Below are positions 43,818 through 52,638 of a stretch of DNA of 64,000 bases, piece after piece (within the stretch, counting starts at the first letter, position 1; the number at the start of each line of letters is the position of its first letter). The position numbers and the translations under genes were made by a program. The notes under the pieces were generated by a model. The model had not been told where the DNA came from. It did not search any database and was given only the letters and a program-made list of their open reading frames with translations. The stretch is from an uncultured Lachnospiraceae bacterium (GTDB lineage: Bacteria > Bacillota > Clostridia > Lachnospirales > Lachnospiraceae). The stretch covers positions 62,001 through 126,000 of the forward strand of contig CASWRE010000004.1 in NCBI GenBank assembly GCA_949471785.1, given 5' to 3'.

Positions 43818-45230
43818 ATGAAAGTATTGTCTGTGAAATATAACGGCACAAATGCTCAGACTTTTTTTAATTTCCTGGGTACGATTATCAGAAGCGGCAT
43901 TTTGTTTATTACGATGCCGATTTTCACCCGGCTGTTGGGCGCCGAACAATATGGCCTATTTTCCATATATGCGTCATGGTTAACGATCTTTTCCTGTACG
44001 ATGGGCTTGAACGTCAAAGCCGGACTGGGGACAGGATATTACAAATTCAACGACAGATACTATGAATTCCGATCCAGTACCTTAATAGAGGGAACTGCCA
44101 TCAGCACTGTAATGATTACCGGCGTGTTATTGACAAGTAATATATTCATGAAAGTGCTTGGCTATCCGTTTTTTATCATTCTTTTGCTTTTTCTGGAGTC
44201 CTTTGCACAGTTTGTTATCGAATTTGCCAATTTGTCATGGATATACGAAAAACACGCCGGGCGCAATATGGTTTTGGCTTTGTCAACACTACTATTTACT
44301 TCTGTTCTTTCTATTCTGATCCTGCTGTTTTGGAGAGGTACCAGAGATCATTTATATTTTGGACGTATCATAGGTACGGCTGTTCCGCAAATACTTGTCG
44401 CGGCAATTTTATGGATTGGTATGTTTAAGGAAAAACCGGCCGGATATAACGCCGTATATTGGAAATATAGTTTTTTCTTCGGCCTGCCGATGGTGTTTCA
44501 TCTGTTATCGCAGCAGATTTTAGGACAATCGGATAAAATTATGATGCAGATGTTTAAAACCAATGGAATAGAAATCGGCATATACAGTTTTTTTTATGGA
44601 TTGGTCAGTATTTTAAACACCGTATTAGGCGCATTAAATAACTCCTGGTGTCCTTTTTTGTACGATGATCTAAAAAACAAAGACTATGAACAATTAAATA
44701 AAAAGGTTAAGAATTACGTACAAATATTTACCATTTTATCTCTTGGGTTTTTGATGGTTTCCCGAGAAATAACAAAATTATTTTCAAACGAGGAATATTG
44801 GCCCGGCATGCCTGTAATTCCGATATTGGTCCTGGTAATTTATTTTACGTTTATCTATCAATTTGCGGTAAATTATGAAATTTTTAATGCTAAGCCCAAA
44901 TTTGTGGCTATCGGTACGGTTGTGGCCGCGTTGAGCAATATATTGTTCAATATTCTTCTCATCCCGTCATTCGGCATGTACGGGGCCGCTATAGCTACGT
45001 TGTTAAGTTACATTATTCTGGCCGTTATGCATACAGTTGTGGTCAATACGTGGAAAATAGAAAAATACCCGCTGGTTTATCAACCGGTATGGCTTGGCCT
45101 GGTATTGGTTTTATCGGGATGTGTTCTTTTTTATGTGACAGCAGATTTCCTTCTTATCCGCTGGACAATTGGCATAGGTTTAGGTATTCACCTGGTTGTT
45201 TCTGTCTACAGGCGAAAAACAATATTTTAA
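43818..45230 (+). CDS. Polysaccharide flippase (Wzx/RfbX, MOP superfamily)
   Basis: About 470 residues with 12-14 membrane helices. It opens with FFNFLGTIIRSGILFITMPIFTRLLGAEQYGLFSIYASW, the hallmark N-terminus of the polysaccharide-transport branch of the MOP family, and continues with ILGQSDKIMMQMFKTNGIEIGIYSF in the middle. It flips undecaprenyl-linked repeat units across the membrane for the Wzy-like polymerase. I prefer ATG 43818; the ORF-track start (TTG 43794) lacks support. Confidence 0.9.
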   Translation: MKVLSVKYNGTNAQTFFNFLGTIIRSGILFITMPIFTRLLGAEQYGLFSIYASWLTIFSCTMGLNVKAGLGTGYYKFNDRYYEFRSSTLIEGTAISTVMITGVLLTSNIFMKVLGYPFFIILLLFLESFAQFVIEFANLSWIYEKHAGRNMVLALSTLLFTSVLSILILLFWRGTRDHLYFGRIIGTAVPQILVAAILWIGMFKEKPAGYNAVYWKYSFFFGLPMVFHLLSQQILGQSDKIMMQMFKTNGIEIGIYSFFYGLVSILNTVLGALNNSWCPFLYDDLKNKDYEQLNKKVKNYVQIFTILSLGFLMVSREITKLFSNEEYWPGMPVIPILVLVIYFTFIYQFAVNYEIFNAKPKFVAIGTVVAALSNILFNILLIPSFGMYGAAIATLLSYIILAVMHTVVVNTWKIEKYPLVYQPVWLGLVLVLSGCVLFYVTADFLLIRWTIGIGLGIHLVVSVYRRKTIF

Positions 45231-45283
45231 GAAGTATGCGCTTTTTAAATTAACCGTTTTCGGTATGTTTTATGCTGAATAGC

Positions 45284-45326
45284 GGGCCGTAACGGCCCAT
45301 TTATTTCATAGTGAGCCTGACGGCTC
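45284..45326 (+). terminator. Two small hairpins after the flippase gene
   Basis: GGGCCG-TAA-CGGCCC (45284-45298) and GAGCC-TGAC-GGCTC (45313-45326) with a short T run. They may reduce read-through. The rest of 45231-45433 is AT-rich with no gene. Confidence 0.5.
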
Positions 45327-45433
45327 TTTAAATTTAATGTTGTGCAATTAAATTAATTTTGGAATGGAATAAAGTAATTTGAGATTAAAGTGGAACAAAA
45401 AGTAAGTTCCCCAAAAGTACAGGGAGAAAACTA

Positions 45434-46578
45434 TTGGCGATACGGGAATCAAAAACTTTAGATTATCGTTTTAAAATATTGTATGCAGTTGGTATGATCC
45501 TTGTTTTATGTGATCATACGCAAGGAGGCGGAATCTCCATCATAAATGACTAGTTCCCGTATGCAGGGCTTCATCTGTCTTTATTCGCTTTTGCTTCAGG
45601 ATATTTTTATAAAGATGCGTCGGAAAAAAATATCAAAAAATATATTGGGAAAAAGATCAGAACATTGATTCTGCCATTATATATCTACACCGTCATATAT
45701 GGACTGATTGTTCAAATTTTGAAGCTCGGAGGCTTTGAGATCGGGGGATACATTACGCTTTATAATGTGTTCATAGCTCCGATAACCAATGGCCATCAAT
45801 TCATATACAACATGGGCGGCTGGTTTATTGCTCCGCTGTTTATGGTAGAAGTATTCAACTGTATTCAGCGAAAGATATTAAAGAGTATCCACCCAAATAT
45901 CCCGGAGATCGCATTCTTTAGCATCAGCCTCCTATTGGGCGTTACAGGAAATTATTTTGCCTGTACGGGACATGTAAATGGATGGTGGCTGGTATGGGTA
46001 AGAATGTTTTACTTTGTTCCCTTTTATGGCCTGGGGATTTTCTATAAAAGTACCTGGGAAAAATATGATAGAAAGATTCCGTGTATCTGGTATTTTACCG
46101 CTATTTTTACGGTAAAACTGTTTATAGCATATACTTATGGCAGAATGCCTTCTACACACCGGCCTGGTGCCATAATTTTACAGAAGGGCCTGTCATGCCG
46201 ATTATTGTCGGCTATTTGGGAATTGCTTTTTGGATGCATATAGCAACCATTCTTGAACCGGTCATAGGAAGGAGTAAGTGGATCAATCTGATCGCGAATA
46301 ATACGTATTCCATTATGATGAATCAATTCCTTGGGTTTATGATCGTAAAAACATTTTATGCAATATTGAGTAAATTGAATCCTGGGTTTTCTGATTTTGA
46401 CTGGGTAAGTTACAAGACGAATATATGGTGGTACTACAAACCCAGGAATCTGGAATATACGTTGATTCTATATGTTGCGGCCGGTATTATTTTTCCAATC
46501 ATGTTTCAGGCGATATGTACTCGAATATATGACCGCTTAAAATACAAATTTGCAATTTCTTCTAAACTGCGAAAGTAA
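45434..46578 (+). pseudogene. Broken membrane acyltransferase (acyltransferase 3 family)
   Basis: A continuous acyltransferase-like sequence is spread over two frames. It starts at about TTG 45434 (after GGGAGA) and reads RFKILYAVGMILVLCDHT, then meets a TAG at 45551 within ISIIND*FPYAGLHLSLF, where a tryptophan codon is expected. The frame continues as SGYFYKDASEKNIKKYIGKK and on to about 46,130. There a single-base change moves the rest into another frame, which reads NAFYTPAWCHNFTEGP to the stop at 46578. The ORF track shows it as two pieces (45665-46243 and 46081-46578). Two separate lesions indicate a dead gene, unless either is a sequencing error. Confidence 0.8.
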
Positions 46579-46650
46579 AAGCGCTGTCAAAAGTATGAAG
46601 TGATTTTGAAACTTCATGAGGGAATGACAAGCCGATACGGAGATCTGAAA

Positions 46651-48378
46651 ATGAAGAATATATGGGAATTTTGTAAAGCTAAATATGTGTATCTGATTTG
46701 TTTTATCCATTTTCTGGTTTCATGCATATGGAGTCGATTTTTTTTCATTTCGATCAGGGAGAATACGGGAAGTGAAAACATTGCGTACAAATTTAAAAAT
46801 ACGGGTATAACATTAGAGACGGATACTCTGTCGCGAGCCTTATGTTGGACATATTCTCATATACTGGCAATTTTGATTATAGCAGCGTTTTGGAACTGGA
46901 TCTTTTTTTTGACCAGATCATGGAGAAACTCTGTAGTCAAAAGAAAATATATCGCACTTTTGTTTGTATTTATTGTCACGGGAATAGTACTGATTACGGC
47001 ATTATATCCGTCTACTCTCACAACACCGCCGGATACACGATGGAATTATGTTTACGCAAAGGAATGGCTGCCGATGTACTGGCATGGCTTTTTGACCAAT
47101 GTGGTTCATTGCGCCTGCCTTTTGGTGTTTCCCCATCCGATTGCCATGTCAATCATACCTTTCTTATTCGGCATAAATGTAATTGCCTATTTTACGTATC
47201 ATACCGTTATCAGATATGCAAAAAAGCATAAAATTTTCTGTGGATTACTTTGGGCCGCTATTCTTTTGCTTATGCCGGAAACATTCCAGGTGCTCACATA
47301 CGCCGGAAGGAATTATATGTATGCTATTCTCAGTACAAGTGTATTAGGTGTATTGCTGAAAGATCATCTTGAAAACAGGGATCTCGATAAAAAGAAATTT
47401 ATCCTATTATCTTTTTTAGAAGTATGTCTTGCCACATGGAGAAGTGAAGGAATTATATATTTTATTTTATATCCGTTTATGTTGTATTTTGTGTACTTTT
47501 TCAGAAAAACTGCGCTGGGTAAAACGCAGCTGATAAAGGGAATCGGGTATCTCTGTGTACTGTATTTACTTTTTTCGTTGCCGGGTAAATACGGGAATGA
47601 AAAATATCAGGGCTACGATTATTTCATTATCAATACTCCCGGGGCTCTCTCAGCGGTGCTAAAAAATGACAAAGCAAATGTAACCTATGACGGCGCGGAT
47701 ATAGATTTGGCAAAAATAAATCAAGTGATACCGCTGGATTATATTTATAATTATGGTGATTCTGCAACGATCAACTATAACTGGGATTGTGGAAGGCTGC
47801 ACAGACAGTGTAATGCCGGTATTTCCGGAAGAGATTATGTCATGGCCGCCTATCATCTGCTTTTGCGAAACGGGCATATTTTTTTTAAGTATCAGATTAA
47901 TATGTATTTCTACAGCATCGGGCTACCCTATTTGCCCGTGGGCAGTGCAAAGCAGTGGGAACCGCAGGAAGCGGGAAGCCAAAAACAATCCTGGGTATTG
48001 GAGTATTATACGATTGGCCAATCAGACATTAAGGAAAACTACGGTATAGTTTTCCTTAATCAGAAAATTGACGGCTGGATACGTGAAAAAGTCTCAATGC
48101 TTACCTCCCTCGTATATCGCCTGGGCTGGAGTTGTTCAGGCTTTGTCAAAATAGCCGTAACACTGGCTACAGTAGTACTCAGTGTTATTTTCCTGAAAAA
48201 AAAAGTGTGGATTTATACGTTCTGGGGACTGGCCATAACGGGATTACTGGCTGTGATAATTTCAGCGTCCCCGGGCGGACGCGAGAATTATTATTATTCT
48301 GTTTATTATAACCAGTATTGGTTCCTGCTTTTTGCCGGGATCTGGCTAAAAAAGATGAAAACAGAAGAAAGCGTATAA
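46651..48378 (+). CDS. Large polytopic membrane protein, GT-C-like, unknown function
   Basis: A 575-residue protein with about 12 membrane helices and a sizeable external part around residues 320-440 (NTPGALSAVLKNDKANVTYDG, HRQCNAGISGRDYVMAAYHLL). The first external loop has TTPPDTRWNYVYAKEWLPMYWHG, the place where GT-C glycosyltransferases keep catalytic acidic residues. I place the start at ATG 46651, after GGAGATCTG. It may be a lipid-carrier-dependent glycosyltransferase or a related protein (possibly the DUF6020 group); I cannot prove catalysis. A similar type of protein is encoded at 60383. Confidence 0.6.
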   Translation: MKNIWEFCKAKYVYLICFIHFLVSCIWSRFFFISIRENTGSENIAYKFKNTGITLETDTLSRALCWTYSHILAILIIAAFWNWIFFLTRSWRNSVVKRKYIALLFVFIVTGIVLITALYPSTLTTPPDTRWNYVYAKEWLPMYWHGFLTNVVHCACLLVFPHPIAMSIIPFLFGINVIAYFTYHTVIRYAKKHKIFCGLLWAAILLLMPETFQVLTYAGRNYMYAILSTSVLGVLLKDHLENRDLDKKKFILLSFLEVCLATWRSEGIIYFILYPFMLYFVYFFRKTALGKTQLIKGIGYLCVLYLLFSLPGKYGNEKYQGYDYFIINTPGALSAVLKNDKANVTYDGADIDLAKINQVIPLDYIYNYGDSATINYNWDCGRLHRQCNAGISGRDYVMAAYHLLLRNGHIFFKYQINMYFYSIGLPYLPVGSAKQWEPQEAGSQKQSWVLEYYTIGQSDIKENYGIVFLNQKIDGWIREKVSMLTSLVYRLGWSCSGFVKIAVTLATVVLSVIFLKKKVWIYTFWGLAITGLLAVIISASPGGRENYYYSVYYNQYWFLLFAGIWLKKMKTEESV

Positions 48379-48396
48379 GAATTGGAGAAAACCAGT

Positions 48397-49194
48397 ATGT
48401 CAAAAATTTTACTCTTTATCCCTGTATATAATTGTGAGAAACAGATTCCCCGTGTACTCAGTCAATTATCGGACGAGGTCTGCAGTTATTTGAGCGAGGT
48501 TATCATCATTGATAACCGAAGTACGGATCATAGCGAAACAACGACGCGCCAATACCTGCAGAAAAATCCGCCCGTCGTTAAAACCAGCCTTTTGCGCAAT
48601 GATGACAATTATGGCCTGGGCGGCTCTCATAAAGTAGCCTTTGACTATGCCGTAACCAACCATTTTGATTATATAATTGTATTGCACGGTGATGATCAGG
48701 GAAACATTTGCGACCTTCTCCCTTATATTAGAAAAGAAGAGTATCGACAATATGATTGTTTTTTGGGGGCCCGTTTTATGAAAACATCCAGACTCCAGGG
48801 ATACTCCAGGTTCAGAACAGCGGGAAATTATATCTATAACATTCTGTATTCCCTGGTATGCGGCTATAAAATTTATGATCTTGGTTCCGGTTTAAATATG
48901 TATAATGTCTCTATTTTAGAAAACAGATTTTATATGCGCTTTACGGATAATCTTATTTTTAATTGCTGCATGCTGATGGGGGGGACTTTTTACCGACACA
49001 GAACAAAATTTTTCCCTATTAGCTGGAGAGAGGACGACCAGATCTCCAACGTAAAAATGATGAACCAGGCTGTTACTACTATACGGTTATTAGGAGATTT
49101 TATGATTAACAGAAAAAAATTTGTGCTGGCTGAACACAGGGACAAAATGATTAAAAAGTACACGGCAAAAATAATCTATACAACAGGTGGCTAA
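48397..49194 (+). CDS. Glycosyltransferase family 2 (dolichyl-phosphate-mannose-synthase-like)
   Basis: A 265-residue GT2 protein: KILLFIPVYNCEKQIPRVL, IIIDNRSTDHSE, and IIVLHGDDQGNICDL, whose HGDDQG takes the place of the DxD motif in DPM1-like enzymes. GSGLNMYNVSIL and ISWREDDQISNVK follow. There are no C-terminal membrane helices, so it is a soluble enzyme. ATG 48397 follows TTGGAGAAAACC. It probably transfers a sugar to undecaprenyl phosphate or onto the repeat unit. It is coupled (3-base gap) to a nucleotidyltransferase gene. Confidence 0.82.
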   Translation: MSKILLFIPVYNCEKQIPRVLSQLSDEVCSYLSEVIIIDNRSTDHSETTTRQYLQKNPPVVKTSLLRNDDNYGLGGSHKVAFDYAVTNHFDYIIVLHGDDQGNICDLLPYIRKEEYRQYDCFLGARFMKTSRLQGYSRFRTAGNYIYNILYSLVCGYKIYDLGSGLNMYNVSILENRFYMRFTDNLIFNCCMLMGGTFYRHRTKFFPISWREDDQISNVKMMNQAVTTIRLLGDFMINRKKFVLAEHRDKMIKKYTAKIIYTTGG

Positions 49195-49196
49195 AA

Positions 49197-49940
49197 ATGA
49201 AGAAGAAAATACATCACGTTATGCCGATGGCCGGCAAAGGCTCACGTTTTTTCCAAAGAGGCTATCACTGCCCTAAGCCGTTAATTACGATCTATGGAAA
49301 TCCCTTTTTTTACTGGGCAACACGTTCTATACAGAAATTCTTTGATCTGGCTTCCCTGGATTTTGTGGTATTGAAAGAACACGTGGAAGAATACGCGATT
49401 GATCAACACATAGGCGACTTTTTTCCCGATGCCAGGGTCCATATGTTGGATCAGGTCACACAAGGCGCTGTCATAAGCTGCCTGGAAGGATTGACAGATA
49501 TTCAAGATGACTGCCCGATTGTGTTTAATGACTGTGACCATCTTTTCATGAGCAGGGCGTTCAATACCTATAGCCGGTTACCATATGATCCGGATGCTGA
49601 CGGGATTTTACTCACTTTTGCTGCGGATCAGCCCAAGTATAGCTTTATTGAAAAGGACGAACAAGGTCGTGTGATAAGGACTGCGGAGAAGCAGGTTATC
49701 AGCGATGAAGCAATCTGCGGCTGTTATTATTTTCGGAATAAAGATATTTTTTGCCGGGCGGCAGAGAAATATTTAATACAATGTGCATACAGTGAGTATT
49801 TTATGAGCGGCGTATACAATGTAATGATTTCCGAAGGACAGCTGGTGAGAAGCATAAAAACCGATTTTCATGTCCCATTCGGTACGCCCGAAGAATACGA
49901 AAAAGCTCAAAACTCAAAAAAATACAGGATATTGATATGA
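49197..49940 (+). CDS. Sugar-phosphate nucleotidyltransferase-like protein
   Basis: A 247-residue NTP_transferase fold protein. The nucleotide-binding loop reads MPMAGKGSRFFQRGYHCPKPLI (G-x-G-x-R followed by KPLI), with VFNDCDHLF as the metal-binding region. It resembles enzymes that make NDP-sugars or CDP/UDP-linked small groups in capsule clusters. Its stop overlaps the start of the flippase-kinase fusion (ATGA), and an HAD hydrolase follows, so the three genes look like one biochemical module. Substrate unknown. Confidence 0.78.
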   Translation: MKKKIHHVMPMAGKGSRFFQRGYHCPKPLITIYGNPFFYWATRSIQKFFDLASLDFVVLKEHVEEYAIDQHIGDFFPDARVHMLDQVTQGAVISCLEGLTDIQDDCPIVFNDCDHLFMSRAFNTYSRLPYDPDADGILLTFAADQPKYSFIEKDEQGRVIRTAEKQVISDEAICGCYYFRNKDIFCRAAEKYLIQCAYSEYFMSGVYNVMISEGQLVRSIKTDFHVPFGTPEEYEKAQNSKKYRILI

Positions 49941-51862
49941 CTACTGTGATATTGTTTTCAATGGCCGTTTTTTTAATGGTCATTGGCCATATATTTAGAG
50001 TAAAGCGCTGGGAACTGTTTATTTCCATATATGAGAAGCCCTCAGAAACAAATCTTTTGCATGCGTTAAGTATCGGCCATATCATAAATGCCGTTCTTCC
50101 TGTTCGTCTGGGAGACTTTATTCGCGTGTTCTGGTCCGGACGCAGATTAAAAACCGGCTATTCAGGCGCGTTGGCGTCTGTAGCCGTAGAGCTTTATATG
50201 GATGTGGCGACCGTGGGCGCTATGTTTTTTGGGCTTTCTTTATTGGGAAAAGGAGGAGACAGACTTCGCTATGTTGCCCATATCTATATATTTTTATACC
50301 TAACTATCCTATTGGCAACTCTGATCTCCGTGCTTTTTAGAAAACAGGTAAAAAAAATTGTGCGCGTTGCCGCGTCTGTTTTTAATACCCATATTGAATT
50401 TTTGATATTATATGTCGTATATCTTTTTATTGCATTTATAAAAGATATTTTTCAGTCTATGAATAAACGAAAACTAGTCCTTTTTACATGCATCATGTGG
50501 ATGGGATATATGATTTCCTATATAGTGTTTGCTGAAGTGGCGGGGCGATATGGATATGGTTATACGACTTATGATATTCTTACGGAATTATTTTCTCTTA
50601 CGGGCGTCCGTCATATAGAGGCGGGAATTTTTCCCCTCTGGATGATCTATTTATTGCTTCCGTCAGTTGTTTGCTGGGCCGTATCGATGATTCTTACAGG
50701 GGATAATGATGAACCGGTTCAGTATCGAAATACATTGCCACAGATGAACGCTTCGGACCGGTTGGCCTTTTTAAAAACGTATTATGCAGATGAAAACCGA
50801 GAGCATATCAAATCTTACCTTGCCATTAATCAGGATGTAACGATCGTCGAAGATAATACCGCGGGATCAAATGCATCAACCATATTGGCTATGAAATCGG
50901 ACGGCGCCCTTTTCTTTCGTAAATATGCATTTGACGAAGACGGGGACAAGCTGCAGGCACAGATCGACTGGATAGAGAACCATCAGCAGGATATTCCTCT
51001 TCCCGTCATCGCGGATAAGCGCAGGGAAGGCAACTATGTGATGTATGATATGCACAGCTATATGGATGCCGTCGGATTATTTCGTTATATCCATACGATG
51101 CCCCTGTCAAAAAGCTGGGAGATCATCATACATGCGCTGGATGATATCGAACAGGGATTATATATGAAAGCTCAAAGGAAGGCAGATATTTCCAATATAC
51201 AAACATATATAAACCAGAAAATATATAAAAACCTTCGGTTTATCCGTAATAAAAGCGGAAAGTATATACGCGGTTTGGAACAGTATGAATATATTTATGT
51301 GAACGGTGAAAAGCGATATACTTTACACCGATATCTGGACATGTTCGATCAGGAAAATCTGATTGATGTATTCTCTCAGGATATGTATACAGAAATTCAC
51401 GGTGATTTAACAATCGAAAATATTATATGCCTTTCTGATAATCACGAAATTGACAGGCAAGAATATAAAAATAAAGTATTGCCTCAAAAGTATTATTTTA
51501 TAGATCCCAACAGGGGGAATATACATGATTCCCCTTTTTTAGACTATGGCAAATTGCTCCAGTCTTTGCATGGCGGATATGAGTTTTTAATGAAACTCTC
51601 GGATGTGACTATCCGCCGGGATCAGGTAAACTTTATGATAATATTGTCGGAAAATTATAAAGAAATTTATGAGAAATATAGACAATATCTCTGCGATCAT
51701 TTTACCAGACCGCAGATCAGAAGCATTTATTATCATGAAATTGTACACTGGCTGCGCTTAATACCATATAAAGTGAGAAAAAACGAAAAGCTGGCCGTAA
51801 TATTTTATGCGGAACTATTAAAAATACTGGCGGATGTGCGGGAGATGGATCATGAAAAATAA
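49937..51862 (+). CDS. Fusion: LPG-synthase-type membrane flippase domain plus APH/choline-kinase-like domain
   Basis: A 641-residue protein. Residues ~1-255 are a multi-helix membrane domain like the LPG_synthase_TM/YbhN family (SIGHIINAVLPVRLGDFIRVFWSGRR, ASVAVELYMDVATVGAMFF). Residues ~270-641 are a soluble kinase-like domain with the catalytic loop in EIHGDLTIENI (HGDxxxxN) and a DPNRGN motif standing in for the metal-binding DxD of aminoglycoside/choline kinases. ILAMKSDGALFFRKYA probably holds the ATP-binding Lys. The two folds are in one uninterrupted frame. It may phosphorylate a small molecule or lipid-linked sugar at the membrane. The linked nucleotidyltransferase and HAD genes support a kinase-activation-decoration pathway. 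Confidence 0.75.
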   Translation: MTTVILFSMAVFLMVIGHIFRVKRWELFISIYEKPSETNLLHALSIGHIINAVLPVRLGDFIRVFWSGRRLKTGYSGALASVAVELYMDVATVGAMFFGLSLLGKGGDRLRYVAHIYIFLYLTILLATLISVLFRKQVKKIVRVAASVFNTHIEFLILYVVYLFIAFIKDIFQSMNKRKLVLFTCIMWMGYMISYIVFAEVAGRYGYGYTTYDILTELFSLTGVRHIEAGIFPLWMIYLLLPSVVCWAVSMILTGDNDEPVQYRNTLPQMNASDRLAFLKTYYADENREHIKSYLAINQDVTIVEDNTAGSNASTILAMKSDGALFFRKYAFDEDGDKLQAQIDWIENHQQDIPLPVIADKRREGNYVMYDMHSYMDAVGLFRYIHTMPLSKSWEIIIHALDDIEQGLYMKAQRKADISNIQTYINQKIYKNLRFIRNKSGKYIRGLEQYEYIYVNGEKRYTLHRYLDMFDQENLIDVFSQDMYTEIHGDLTIENIICLSDNHEIDRQEYKNKVLPQKYYFIDPNRGNIHDSPFLDYGKLLQSLHGGYEFLMKLSDVTIRRDQVNFMIILSENYKEIYEKYRQYLCDHFTRPQIRSIYYHEIVHWLRLIPYKVRKNEKLAVIFYAELLKILADVREMDHEK

Positions 51863-52421
51863 GCTTGCCATTTTTGATCTGGATGGAACTTTATTTGACA
51901 CAACAGAAGTAAATTATCGGGCATACGATAAAGCGCTCCATGAATATGGCTACAATTTAGGATTAGACTATCGCTACTATTGTGATTTTTGTCATGGAAA
52001 CAGCTACAAGGCTTTTTTGCCCCAACTTATCCCCGGGATTACGTTAAAAGAACGGGAAGCAATACATGAATATAAACAGATCATCTATCCGGAATTTTTG
52101 TGTTTCGCATCAAAAAATCAGCAACTGTTTTCACTCATCGAATGCATTCGCACCACATATGTTATTGCCATTGCCACAACGGCATCCAGAAAAAATGTTC
52201 ATGAGATTTTACAGACTTATCAGGTGACGGACTTATTCGATATTATTGTGGCTCAGGAAGATGTAGAAAAATACAAACCAGATCCAGAATGCTTTTTACT
52301 AGTAATGAAAATGGCCCAATTACGTCCCGAACAGGCGTTGATATTTGAAGATTCCGATCAGGGAATCGCTGCGGCCAAGGCTTCCGGAGCCGCCTGTGTA
52401 AGAGTTTTTAATAACTTCTAA
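51852..52421 (+). CDS. HAD-superfamily hydrolase (phosphatase)
   Basis: A 189-residue HAD subfamily I protein. Motif I is FDLDGTLFDT, motif II TTAS, the conserved Lys lies in DVEKYKPDPECF, and motif IV is FEDSDQGIAAAKASG. A helical cap lies between motifs I and II (about 20-85), as in phosphoglycolate-phosphatase relatives. ATG 51852 overlaps the fusion gene end by 11 bases. It likely removes a phosphate in the pathway of the nucleotidyltransferase/kinase module. It is the last gene of the plus-strand polysaccharide locus. Confidence 0.87.
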   Translation: MKNKLAIFDLDGTLFDTTEVNYRAYDKALHEYGYNLGLDYRYYCDFCHGNSYKAFLPQLIPGITLKEREAIHEYKQIIYPEFLCFASKNQQLFSLIECIRTTYVIAIATTASRKNVHEILQTYQVTDLFDIIVAQEDVEKYKPDPECFLLVMKMAQLRPEQALIFEDSDQGIAAAKASGAACVRVFNNF

Positions 52422-52454
52422 TTTGCCCACGGCAACCAGTGGCCGTAAACTTAT

Positions 52455-52632
52455 CTACCGTTTACCCTGATCCGCAGACTCTTTATATACTGTATTATTT
52501 TCCAGCGCATCTATGGTCATCATACAGCCCTTCAAGCACAAAAGATCCAACAGCTCAGTGATGGCTTTGATCTCTTTCGTTTTTCATCCACACATATCTG
52601 CTCCAGAACAAGGGGCAGCTTTACCGGAACAG
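52455..52632 (-). mobile_element. Decayed ISAs1-family transposase fragment
   Basis: On the minus strand a frame-broken stretch reads KLPLVLEQICVDEKRKR, then, one frame over, KAITELLDLLCLKGCMMTIDAL and a stop at 52455. This matches the catalytic-core region of ISAs1/H-repeat transposases (V.TDEKSNEITAIPxLLDLLD.KG...TIDA). Only about 60 codons remain, with a frameshift and no visible terminal repeats. It marks an old insertion at the end of the plus-strand polysaccharide cluster. Confidence 0.7.
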
Positions 52633-52638
52633 CGCGCC

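Noticed and set aside
45434-46578. Programmed frameshift or stop-codon readthrough in the acyltransferase
   Set aside because: Two unrelated lesions far apart, no slippery heptamer recognised and no relatives known to me with such recoding; decay is simpler.
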